Part shown: positions 1 to 5,475 of the stretch, one piece after another | How the letters are laid out: every line of letters begins with the position of its first letter | How positions within the stretch are numbered: the stretch's first letter is position 1 | Notes under the pieces: model-generated | Told to the model about the DNA's origin: nothing | The model's input: only the letters and a program-made list of their open reading frames with translations | Databases searched by the model: none | Program-made: the position numbers and the translations under genes | Source: Maritimibacter sp. | GTDB lineage: Bacteria > Pseudomonadota > Alphaproteobacteria > Rhodobacterales > Rhodobacteraceae | Reading direction: 5' to 3' | Length of the DNA stretch: 5,475 bases | Assembly: GCA_020441225.1 (NCBI GenBank) | Contig: JAGRMP010000293.1 | Location: 1 to 5,475, forward strand

Positions 1-1300
1 AGCCGCCGGTGGCCACGAAATCGAGGCAGGCGTCGAACTGGGCCTGCGTCAGACCGGCATAGGGCCCGGCCCGCACCACCTCGTCGAACAGCTCTCCCGC
101 CTCGAACGGCCCCGAACAGGCGCGGATCAGGATGTGCTGGCAGAGCACGTCGCGGGGCCCGGCGCCCCGGGGTTCGCCGTCGAGGTCATGGGCATGGACC
201 GCCTCGATCGCCGCCTGGCACTCGATCACCTCCCAGCGGTTCGCGGGCAAGAGCAGCGCCTTCGACGGCGCGTTGTAGCGGTGGTTGGCCCGTCCGATCC
301 GCTGCACGAGCCGTTTGACGTTCTTGGGCGCGCCCACCTGGATCACCAGGTCCACGTCGCCCCAGTCGAGCCCGAGATCGAGCGTGCCGGTGCAGACGAT
401 CCCCTTGAGGCTGCCCGCCACCATCGCCGCCTCGACCCGTTCGCGCGCCTCGCGGGCGAGCGAACCGTGGTGGATGCCGATGGGCAGGTCGTCCTCATTG
501 GCAAGCCACAGATGGTGGAAAAAGATCTCCGCCTGGGCGCGGGTGTTGTGGAAAATGAGCGTGGTCTTGTGTTTCTTGACCTCCGCCAGCACCTCGGCGA
601 TGGCGTAACGCCCGCCGCCGCCGGACCAGGGCGGCGGGGTCTCGGTGGTCAGCATGCGGATGTCGGGGGCGGGGCCGGGATCGGCGGTGAGCACGGCGCA
701 GCCGGTGGGGGCAAAGTACCGCGCGAGCGCCGGCGGGTCCTCGACCGTGGCCGAGAGCCCGACGCGCCTCAGCCCCGGCGCCAGCGCCTCCAGTCGGGTG
801 AGCAGCAACATGAGCTGGTCGCCGCGCTTCGATTCCGCGAGCGCATGCAGCTCGTCCACCACCACCCGCCGGAGCGTCGCGAACATCCGCGGCGCGTCTT
901 CGTAGGACAGAAGCAGCGCGAGGCTCTCGGGCGTGGTGAGCAGGATATGCGGCGGATCGGCGCGCTGCGCCTTCTTGCGGGTCTGGCTGGTGTCGCCCGA
1001 CCGGTCGTCGACCCTGATCCCCAGCCCCATCTGCGAGACCGGCCCGGTGAGGTTGCGCCGCATGTCCGCGGCCAGCGCCTTGAGCGGCGAAATATAGAGC
1101 GTGTGCAGGCCCTTCGACGGGGTCTCGATCAGCTCGGCGAGGGTCGGGAGGAACCCCGCCAGCGTCTTGCCGCCGCCCGTGGGCGCGATCAGCAGCGTCG
1201 CCGGCTGTGCCCCGCGCGCCAGCATGTCGCGCTGGTGTGGATGCGGGGTCCAGGCTTTTTCGGCGAACCAGGCGGCAAGGGGGGCGGGGAGCGCGGGCAT
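1..1300 (-). CDS. Ligase-associated DEXH-box DNA helicase (Lhr-Core type), N-terminal 433 residues, cut by window edge
   Basis: Superfamily 2 ATP-dependent DNA helicase of the Lhr-Core / ligase-associated DNA damage response family, a cytoplasmic 3'-5' DNA-repair translocase. Visible in order: an aromatic/His-Gln segment before the first RecA domain (WTPHPHQ, residues 17-23), Walker A PTGGGKT (40-46), motif Ia SPLKALA (71-77), TPES (123-126), DEXH box DELH (149-152), motif III SAT (183-185), then in the second RecA domain HHGSL (277-281), TGTLDLGLDWGDVD (304-317) and motif VI QRIGRANH (333-340). The start of the winged-helix domain follows (about 385-433). Family members run to roughly 800 residues, so about half is shown. 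The ATG at 1298-1300 places the N-terminus where the family's begins. No good Shine-Dalgarno precedes it; an in-frame TTG six codons upstream is the alternative. In Pseudomonas putida the homologue is clustered with an ATP-dependent ligase, an exonuclease and a metallophosphoesterase; here none is upstream, so any partners must lie beyond position 1 or elsewhere. Confidence 0.96.
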   Translation of the reverse strand, partial: MPALPAPLAAWFAEKAWTPHPHQRDMLARGAQPATLLIAPTGGGKTLAGFLPTLAELIETPSKGLHTLYISPLKALAADMRRNLTGPVSQMGLGIRVDDRSGDTSQTRKKAQRADPPHILLTTPESLALLLSYEDAPRMFATLRRVVVDELHALAESKRGDQLMLLLTRLEALAPGLRRVGLSATVEDPPALARYFAPTGCAVLTADPGPAPDIRMLTTETPPPWSGGGGRYAIAEVLAEVKKHKTTLIFHNTRAQAEIFFHHLWLANEDDLPIGIHHGSLAREARERVEAAMVAGSLKGIVCTGTLDLGLDWGDVDLVIQVGAPKNVKRLVQRIGRANHRYNAPSKALLLPANRWEVIECQAAIEAVHAHDLDGEPRGAGPRDVLCQHILIRACSGPFEAGELFDEVVRAGPYAGLTQAQFDACLDFVATGG

Positions 1301-1452
1301 GGGACGAAGGTAGAACAAATGCGCGGCGGTTTGGAAAGATCCTCCGAACGGCGGCGGTCCTCGAAAAATGTCGGCCCGCGCGACGGAACCCCGCCGTTGC
1401 CGCGTTTGGGTCCACAGGCGGCGCGAACGTCAACGAGGAAAAAGGGTATCAC
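1301..1452. promoter_or_regulatory. Divergent intergenic region, helicase (-) / DUF4405 gene (+)
   Basis: These 152 bases separate two divergent start codons, so both promoters should lie here or just inside the genes. I could not find a convincing -35/-10 pair on either strand. The plus-strand gene has a purine-rich ribosome-binding segment, GAGGA at 1435-1439, followed by AAAAAGGG shortly before its ATG. The helicase side has GGAGGAT on the minus strand about 40 bases before its ATG, too far away to serve that start. The motif GGCGGT(C) occurs twice (about 1325-1330 and 1353-1359), which may be chance in GC-rich DNA. Confidence 0.4.
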
Positions 1453-1941
1453 ATGAAGTCTCTACGCAGCTGGGCCACGCCCCTCATCATCGGCAGTTTC
1501 CTGATCATGGGGGTGAGCGGGACATTGATGTTCTTCCACGCCGAAACCACGCTCATGAAGGTCGTCCACGAATGGGCCGGCTGGCTCCTGCTCGTGGGCG
1601 CGGTCTCGCACGTGGCGCTCAACTGGCGCGCCTTCACGCTCTATTTCAAACGGCCCGTCGCGGCCGGGATCATGGGGGCAGGCGCCGTCATCCTCGCGCT
1701 CACCCTGGTGCCGGTTTCGGGCCCGGAGGGCGGCGGCGATTTCACCCGCACCGCGATGCGCGCGCTCTCGGGCGGCGAGATCGCGACCCTCGCGGCGCTC
1801 TCGGGCGCGGATACCGACAGCGTCCTCGCCCAGCTCGGCGCGGCCGGGTTCGAGGCCCGCGCCACAGACACCCCCGCCAGCCTCGCAAAGGGCGACCGGG
1901 GCACGGAAATGCGTATCCTGTCGACGATCCTCAGCGAATGA
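1453..1941 (+). CDS. DUF4405-type small membrane protein, probable haem-binding cytochrome-like subunit
   Basis: A 162-residue inner-membrane protein with three predicted transmembrane helices, at about residues 8-28, 39-58 and 71-89. The N-terminal SWATPLIIGSFLIMGVSG, the FFH end of helix 1 (H29), VVHEWAGWLL at the start of helix 2 (H39) and the SHVALNWRAF segment (H53) match the DUF4405 pattern. This family resembles cytochrome b-type subunits, and histidines at membrane-helix ends are the natural haem ligands. Haem binding and electron transfer are inferred from the family, not shown here. The soluble tail (about 97-162) contains ALSGGEIATLAALSGADTDSVLAQLGAAG, a helical Ala/Leu-rich segment of the sort many members carry. 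The ATG at 1453 is chosen because it starts at the family N-terminus and has GAGGA upstream; the frame stays open back to 1207, but that extension lies inside the divergent helicase gene. No redox partner is encoded next to it. Confidence 0.88.
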   Translation: MKSLRSWATPLIIGSFLIMGVSGTLMFFHAETTLMKVVHEWAGWLLLVGAVSHVALNWRAFTLYFKRPVAAGIMGAGAVILALTLVPVSGPEGGGDFTRTAMRALSGGEIATLAALSGADTDSVLAQLGAAGFEARATDTPASLAKGDRGTEMRILSTILSE

Positions 1942-1957
1942 CCCAACTCCCGCGGCC

Positions 1958-1999
1958 GGTCCGGCGACCTGTCCGGGCCAGGCCGTTCGCCTTCGGGCG
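1958..1999 (+). terminator. Two small hairpins just after the DUF4405 stop codon, possible transcription end
   Basis: The first hairpin pairs GGTCCGG (1958-1964) with CCGGGCC (1973-1979) around an 8-base loop, with one T-G wobble; it begins 17 bases after the stop codon. The second pairs CGCC (1988-1991) with GGCG (1996-1999) around TTCG, giving the very stable C(UUCG)G tetraloop in RNA. No T-run follows either, so classical intrinsic termination is not assured. They may protect the mRNA 3' end or assist termination. Confidence 0.35.
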
Positions 2000-2040
2000 G
2001 CCCCCCGGCGGACCAATCCCCAATGACCCCGCCGGGGGGC
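2000..2040. repeat. Perfect 12-bp inverted repeat between convergent genes
   Basis: GCCCCCCGGCGG (2000-2011) and its exact reverse complement CCGCCGGGGGGC (2029-2040) flank a 17-base loop (2012-2028). All stem pairs except none are G-C, so the hairpin would be strong in RNA from either strand. It starts directly after the UUCG hairpin and is followed by GGGAG rather than a T-run. It may act in transcription arrest for either convergent gene; it is not a classical Rho-independent terminator. Confidence 0.5.
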
Positions 2041-2056
2041 GGGAGACCGCAGCGCA

Positions 2057-2092
2057 ACGAAAAGGGCAGGGGCCGCGCCGGCCTCTGCCCTT
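2057..2092 (-). terminator. Probable intrinsic terminator of the AAA+ ATPase gene
   Basis: AAGGGCAGGGGC (2062-2073) pairs with GCCTCTGCCCTT (2081-2092) over 12 base pairs, with one G-T wobble and a 7-base loop (2074-2080). Read on the minus strand, the hairpin starts 28 bases after the ATPase stop codon and ends in TTTTCGTT, a short U-rich tail. That orientation and distance fit termination of the ATPase transcript. On the plus strand it is followed by GGTGTTTC, so it could also stop transcripts from the DUF4405 side, less efficiently. Confidence 0.6.
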
Positions 2093-2120
2093 GGTGTTTC
2101 GCAAATGGCGCCGGCGCCGC

Positions 2121-3434
2121 TCAGTGCACGATCTTCTCCTCGCGCACGAACATGTTCGCCCAGGCCCGGTCGATCAGCTCCGGGGTCATCTGGTAGGGGA
2201 TGCCCTCGAACTCGCACACCGAGATCATCTGGTCGATCAGGAAGATCGGCTGGTAGTTGGCGTAGATATTGTCGATCGTCGGGTACTTGTTCTTGAGCAG
2301 GTGCACGAGCGATTTCTCGTCGAGCGGCATCCCGCGCTTGCGTGCGACCATCGAGAAGATCTTGAGGAAGTCTTCCTGGCTCGGCCCGTCGACCTTGATC
2401 TTGAAGAAGATCCGGCGCAGCGCCGCCTTGTCGAAGATCTCGTTGGGGTGGAAGTTGGTCGAGAAGATCACCAGCGTGTCGAAGGGCACTTCGAATTTCT
2501 CGCCCGACTGCAGGGCCAGGATGTCCTTCTGTTCTTCCAGCGGCAAGATCCAGCGGTTGATCAGCGCCTGCGGCGGTTCCGCCTGGCGGCCGAGGTCGTC
2601 GACGATGAAGACCCCGCCGGTCGACTTGAACTGCAACGGCGCCGAATAGGTCCGCGCGTTGGGGTTGTACTTGAGATCGAGCATGTCGAGCGTGAGTTCG
2701 CCCCCGGTGATCACCGTCGGCCGGTCGCACAGCACGTAGCGCCGGTCGTAGCGGTTCGAGGTGCGCCGCAGCGAATTCGGGTCATCCGACAGATCGGTCG
2801 CTTTCGAATGCACGATCGGGTCGTAGACCGTGATGACCTGACCGTTGTAGACCACCGCCCGCGGGATGTAGATCTTGTCGCCCAGGGCGTCCCGAATCCC
2901 GTTGGAAATCGAGGATTTACCGTTGCCCGGCGGGCCGTACATCAGGATCGACCGGCCCGAGCCGACCGCGGGGCCGAGGTGGTCGAGCAGCGTCGGCGGC
3001 AGCACCAGGTGACCCATCGCGGCGGTGAGCTGCTGGCGGGTGATCTGGATGTTGCGGATCGACTGGCGCTTCATCTGTTCGGAATAGCGGTCGATCGGCA
3101 CCGGCATGGCGCCGTAATATTCCGACTGGCTCAGCGCATCGAGCGCGCGGGCCTTGCCGGTGTCCGACAGCCGGTAGCCCATCTCGCCGCTGGAGTTGGC
3201 GTGCAGCGTGCCCATCGCCTCGACCATGCCCTGGGTGCGGGTGTCATCGATCAGGTCCTGCACCACCCGGCTCGGCACCGCGAGCACGCGTTCGAGCTCG
3301 GTGACCTTCTCGAGGTTCATCCGGAACATCGTTTTCAACAGGATATCGCGCATCATCACCGGGGTAAGACCGGTGTCTTCCATGGTTTTGCACGCCGGCG
3401 GGGCCTGCACGTTGGACATGGGCTGCATATTCAT
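2121..3434 (-). CDS. AAA+ family ATPase with N-terminal winged-helix-like region, function unknown
   Basis: A 437-residue soluble protein. Residues about 22-105 read as a winged helix-turn-helix: helices through TELERVLAVPSRVVQDLIDD (45-64), then a wing-like GEMGYRLSDTGKARA (83-97). The AAA+ core follows: Walker A GPPGNGKS (167-174, Lys173), a conserved-looking VVYNGQVITVYDPIVH (194-209), Walker B FIVDDLG (276-282) and sensor 1 IFSTN (323-327, Asn327). Arg340/Arg341 in ALRRIFFKI are candidates for the trans-acting or sensor arginines. The usual Walker B glutamate is Asp (Asp279-Asp280), as in DnaC/IstB-type DDLG motifs. There is no signal peptide or membrane segment. Similar ATPases, often named 'ATPase with chaperone activity' or just 'ATP-binding protein', occur in several bacterial phyla; I know no settled role. 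The ATG at 3432-3434 sits about 35 bases after a promoter-predicted transcription start; the frame extends upstream to 3656, but that would cross the promoter and the next gene. An ATG two codons in is also possible. Confidence 0.95.
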   Translation of the reverse strand: MNMQPMSNVQAPPACKTMEDTGLTPVMMRDILLKTMFRMNLEKVTELERVLAVPSRVVQDLIDDTRTQGMVEAMGTLHANSSGEMGYRLSDTGKARALDALSQSEYYGAMPVPIDRYSEQMKRQSIRNIQITRQQLTAAMGHLVLPPTLLDHLGPAVGSGRSILMYGPPGNGKSSISNGIRDALGDKIYIPRAVVYNGQVITVYDPIVHSKATDLSDDPNSLRRTSNRYDRRYVLCDRPTVITGGELTLDMLDLKYNPNARTYSAPLQFKSTGGVFIVDDLGRQAEPPQALINRWILPLEEQKDILALQSGEKFEVPFDTLVIFSTNFHPNEIFDKAALRRIFFKIKVDGPSQEDFLKIFSMVARKRGMPLDEKSLVHLLKNKYPTIDNIYANYQPIFLIDQMISVCEFEGIPYQMTPELIDRAWANMFVREEKIVH

Positions 3435-3504
3435 TGGGCTGCTCTTTTGTTTCCGACCTGTTTGTTTTTTCCGCGATTCTACCCGTCTGTCGCCATTGCG
3501 GCAA
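3435..3504 (-). promoter_or_regulatory. Sigma70-like promoter and A-rich leader of the AAA+ ATPase gene
   Basis: On the minus strand, TTGCCG (3504-3499; four of six to TTGACA) and TAGAAT (3481-3476; five of six to TATAAT) are separated by exactly 17 bases. Transcription would start near 3469, leaving a leader of about 35 bases. The leader is A-rich, unlike the surrounding DNA, and holds an imperfect direct repeat (CGGAAAAAACAAAC, then CGGAAACAAA). An open, A-rich leader usually favours translation. The ribosome-binding segment is weak (AAAGAG, about 9 bases before the ATG). The -35 box lies inside one arm of the inverted repeat at 3495-3561. Confidence 0.6.
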
Positions 3505-3561
3505 CACAATCGGCGAGTAGCACCAGTGCGGAGCCGTCTGGGGCGCATGTTGCCGGACAAT
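3495..3561. repeat. Imperfect inverted repeat in the divergent promoter region
   Basis: ATTGCGGCAAC (3495-3505) is answered by GTTGCCGGACAAT (3549-3561), its reverse complement with two extra bases. The arms are 43 bases apart. The left arm includes the -35 box of the ATPase promoter; the right arm carries the same TTGCCG pointing toward the membrane-protein gene, 44 bases before its ATG. I see no good -10 box for that second orientation (the best 16-17-base spacing gives TAACGA or AACGAC). Possible operator for a factor controlling both genes, or coincidence. Confidence 0.3.
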
Positions 3562-3598
3562 TGAGACGAAATAACGACCGAACCCGAGCGAGAGCAGA

Positions 3599-5221
3599 AT
3601 GACGCGACCTTCTCCAGCACTTCTGGCGGCCTTCCTCGTCGCGGTGACCGCTGCACTGGCCGGGGTCTCGCTCGCCAAGGGCGGGCTCTATATCGGCAAG
3701 CACGAAGGCGACACGCTGCACCTGTTGCAGATCGTCCTGCGCGAGGCGCGGGGGCAATGGCCGCATCTCGATTTCCAGTCCCCGCTCGGCGTCCTTGCGA
3801 CCGCGCCGATCGCGCTCTTCGTGCGCCTCGGCGCCGGGGTCGGGCATGCCATCCTCTATGCCCAGGCCCTCGCCGCGGTGGTCGCTCTGCCGGCGATCTG
3901 GTGGGTCGCGGCGAGCCGGTTCAAGGGCGCATCCGCCTTTCTCTTCGGGGCGCTCGTCCTGGTGCTGATCCTGGCGCTCGTCCACGGCGAAGCCGACCGC
4001 TCCGTCTCGATCTCGATGCATTACAACCGCTGGGCCTGGGCGCTCGCCTTCCTGGCCATCGCCGCGGCCGTCTTGCCGGGCGCCGAGGACATGCGCGCGC
4101 CGGTCGCCGACGGGTTGGTGATCGGCGGCGCCTTCGCGTTGATGGCGCTCATCAAGATCACCTATTTCGGGGCCTTCCTGGTTCCGGTCGCGGTCGCGCT
4201 TCTGGGCCGCAGGTCCTGGGCCACGATCGCGGTGGCGCTGTTGACCGGCCTTGTCATAGCGCTCATTTTCACGATCCTCGCCGGAACGCCGACGTTCTGG
4301 CTCGCCTATCTGCGTGACCTCCTGACCGTCATGGCGTCGGACGTGCGCCCCAAGCCCTCGCTGCCGCTCAAGGCGGTGATCGGTGCCCCGGCCTACATGG
4401 GCGGCAGCCTGGTCCTGCTCGCCGGCGTCGTGCTCTTGCGGCAATCCGGGCGCACACTGGAAGGGCTCGTGCTTTTGCTGCTGGTGCCGGGGTTCTTCTA
4501 CGTCACCTACCAGAATTTCCGCAACGATCCGCAATGGCTCTGGCTTCTCGGCTTTCTTCTCTACGCCCTGCGCCCCGAGCGCGAACGGCTGATTGCGGGT
4601 GGCCTGGAAGCGCGCCAGGCGCTGCTGGTCGCCTCGGTGGCCGCCGCGGCTTTCGCAGCGCCGTCGGTCTTCAATCTCGCCTATTCGCCGTTCCGCCACC
4701 TGGTCGCCGACCCGGCGCGGTTTGTGCCGATGCTGCCGGGGTCGGGGCCGCACACCGATCTGCAGACCCCGCGGATCCGGGCGCTGCGGGTCGACGCCAA
4801 GATCGCGATGGACGGCCCCGGCCAGCCCTTCGCGGCCTATTACGATCCCGAGCTGCGCGACTATCAACTGACGTTCGGCGGCGAGACCTGGGCCGATTGC
4901 CAGACCGAGCTCGGCACGGTCGCCTGGTACGAAAGCCTGGCGGCGGATCTCAAGGCATCGGGCCTCCTGGAGGGCAAGTCGCTCTTCGCCGCCGACATCC
5001 TGTCGTCCTTCTGGCTCTACGGCGCCGGCGAGCCGCTGCCCGGCGCGGCGCCGTGGTACTACGGCGGGCTTCCGGGCTGGGAGGCCGCGGATTACCTCCT
5101 GGTGCCGATCTGTCCGATGTCGATCGCGGTGCGCAAACTGGTCCTGGACGAGGTGATCGCCTCGGGCACGCCTCTGACCGAAGTGCGGCGCAACGACACC
5201 TACGTTCTCTACGCGAAATAG
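3599..5221 (+). CDS. Polytopic membrane protein with C-terminal periplasmic domain, possibly GT-C glycosyltransferase-like
   Basis: A 540-residue inner-membrane protein. Hydrophobic segments lie near residues 8-26, 64-79, 83-106, 112-130, 145-160, 172-200 (probably two), 206-228, 264-281, 286-302, 311-325 and 340-358, so about ten to twelve helices. Residues about 360-540 form a hydrophilic domain, probably outside the cytoplasm. After helix 1 comes an acidic loop, KHEGDTLHLL (34-43), then REARGQWPHLDFQSPLG (48-64). An acidic first loop followed by G-x-x-P-H-x-D-F-x-x-P is reminiscent of GT-C enzymes that use polyprenyl-phosphate sugars; this is a weak analogy and I cannot name the family. 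HYNRWAWAL (141-149) begins another helix. Two cysteines in the tail, Cys434 and Cys505, could form a disulfide. The ATG at 3599 has only a weak GAGAG-type ribosome-binding sequence a few bases upstream; no alternative start gives a better helix 1. It is divergent from the ATPase gene and appears monocistronic. Confidence 0.9.
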   Translation: MTRPSPALLAAFLVAVTAALAGVSLAKGGLYIGKHEGDTLHLLQIVLREARGQWPHLDFQSPLGVLATAPIALFVRLGAGVGHAILYAQALAAVVALPAIWWVAASRFKGASAFLFGALVLVLILALVHGEADRSVSISMHYNRWAWALAFLAIAAAVLPGAEDMRAPVADGLVIGGAFALMALIKITYFGAFLVPVAVALLGRRSWATIAVALLTGLVIALIFTILAGTPTFWLAYLRDLLTVMASDVRPKPSLPLKAVIGAPAYMGGSLVLLAGVVLLRQSGRTLEGLVLLLLVPGFFYVTYQNFRNDPQWLWLLGFLLYALRPERERLIAGGLEARQALLVASVAAAAFAAPSVFNLAYSPFRHLVADPARFVPMLPGSGPHTDLQTPRIRALRVDAKIAMDGPGQPFAAYYDPELRDYQLTFGGETWADCQTELGTVAWYESLAADLKASGLLEGKSLFAADILSSFWLYGAGEPLPGAAPWYYGGLPGWEAADYLLVPICPMSIAVRKLVLDEVIASGTPLTEVRRNDTYVLYAK

Positions 5222-5331
5222 CCTGCGCGGCGGACCGCACCGCGCCCGACACGGGCGGGGCTGATGCCGCGAAGGCGCCGGAAACGGTGTCGGGCACCGG
5301 CCGTCGGGATCGTGAGCTGGAGGGGGTTCGT
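5222..5331 (+). other. Gap after the membrane-protein gene, with weak hairpins
   Basis: No gene is supported here. CGCCCG (5243-5248) pairs with CGGGCG (5252-5257) around a 3-base loop, and CGGTG (5285-5289) with CACCG (5295-5299) around 5 bases. GCCCGACAC (5244-5252) and GTGTCGGGC (5287-5295) are also exact reverse complements, so a longer alternative stem is possible. No T-run follows any of them. They may mark the 3' end of the membrane-protein transcript, with low certainty. Confidence 0.3.
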
Positions 5332-5408
5332 GAGGCAACGCCCCCCGTACAAATTTCCGCCCTGGAAACGCCGATTGCGGGGATTGACCACGCCAACGGC
5401 GTTGCCTC
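5332..5408. repeat. Nested inverted-repeat structure with an 11-bp perfect outer stem
   Basis: GAGGCAACGCC (5332-5342) and GGCGTTGCCTC (5398-5408) are exact reverse complements 55 bases apart, extendable by one T-G wobble outward. Directly inside, CCCCG (5343-5347) can pair with CGGGG (5378-5382), and TTTCC (5354-5358) with GGAAA (5364-5368) around GCCCT. The right arm has a competing local partner: ACGCC (5390-5394) with GGCGT (5398-5402) around AAC. I cannot match it to any riboswitch or small RNA class I know. Strand is undetermined. It could be an RNA leader for a gene beyond the window, a dispersed intergenic repeat, or a protein-binding site. Confidence 0.4.
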
Positions 5409-5425
5409 GGTCGGGACTTTAGGCA

Positions 5426-5437
5426 GCGGATATCCGC
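5426..5437. repeat. Perfect 12-bp palindrome
   Basis: GCGGATATCCGC reads identically on both strands with no spacer. It is 27 bases before an ATG at 5464-5466 that could open a gene beyond the window, a reasonable place for a repressor half-site pair. A 12-base palindrome can occur by chance in a few hundred GC-rich bases, so this is only a candidate operator. Confidence 0.25.
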
Positions 5438-5475
5438 CTGTCGACGGTCTTTGCGGAAACAGAATGTTGCCGCGC

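Noticed and set aside
134..1456. A 440-residue plus-strand frame and a 312-residue minus-strand frame over 495-1433.
   Set aside because: Both are other-frame readings of the Lhr-Core helicase, whose true frame carries the full set of helicase motifs.
1368..3602. A 744-residue open frame on the plus strand.
   Set aside because: It runs antisense through the well-supported AAA+ ATPase and overlaps the DUF4405 gene in another frame; its Arg/Asp/His-rich composition is typical of a GC-rich shadow frame.
3435..3656. An N-terminal extension of the ATPase by up to 74 residues.
   Set aside because: It would cross the promoter and the start of the divergent membrane-protein gene, and the extension is Arg/Ser/Cys-rich and unlike the folded part.
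3479..5338. A 619-residue open frame on the minus strand.
   Set aside because: It is antisense to the polytopic membrane protein and rich in Arg, Glu, Asp and Gln with no recognisable motif, as expected for the complement of a hydrophobic GC-rich gene.
5209..5396. Minus-strand open frames of 60 and 148 residues (the longer reaches back to 4950).
   Set aside because: They overlap the end of the membrane-protein gene antisense, lack a ribosome-binding site, and show no motif or natural composition.
5384..5412. TTGACC at 5384-5389 as a -35 promoter box.
   Set aside because: No acceptable -10 hexamer lies 16-18 bases downstream, and the site falls within the inverted-repeat structure.
1..5475. 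A defence island, CRISPR array, prophage or transposon.
   Set aside because: There are no spaced direct repeats, no transposase, integrase, nuclease-effector or toxin-antitoxin genes, and the helicase belongs to a housekeeping repair family.

Overview
The window is high-GC DNA with four protein-coding genes and short, structured intergenic gaps. Protein style and gene content suggest an alphaproteobacterium, most likely near the Rhodobacteraceae. That placement is inferred from how the proteins read; there is no rRNA or other marker to confirm it.

Layout. (1) Positions 1-1300, minus strand: the N-terminal half of a ligase-associated DEXH-box DNA repair helicase (Lhr-Core type), cut by the window edge. 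(2) Positions 1453-1941, plus strand, divergent from the helicase: a small three-helix membrane protein of the DUF4405 type, a probable haem-binding cytochrome-like subunit. (3) Positions 2121-3434, minus strand, convergent with the DUF4405 gene: an AAA+ ATPase with an N-terminal winged-helix-like region, of a conserved bacterial family without a settled function. (4) Positions 3599-5221, plus strand, divergent from the ATPase: a 540-residue polytopic membrane protein with a large C-terminal, probably periplasmic domain, faintly resembling GT-C glycosyltransferases. The last 254 bases hold no gene I can support.

The genes alternate strand (-, +, -, +), so each is probably its own transcription unit. 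I see no evidence that they act in one pathway. The gap between the two convergent genes (1942-2120) is packed with four consecutive hairpin-forming repeats. The gap between the ATPase and the membrane protein carries a good sigma70-like promoter for the ATPase, with its -35 box inside an imperfect inverted repeat.

I found no CRISPR array, transposase, tRNA, rRNA, phage gene or recognisable defence system. The best leads are the ATPase with a DD-type Walker B motif, an unexplained nested inverted-repeat structure at 5332-5408 with two alternative pairings, and the hairpin-dense convergent gap.
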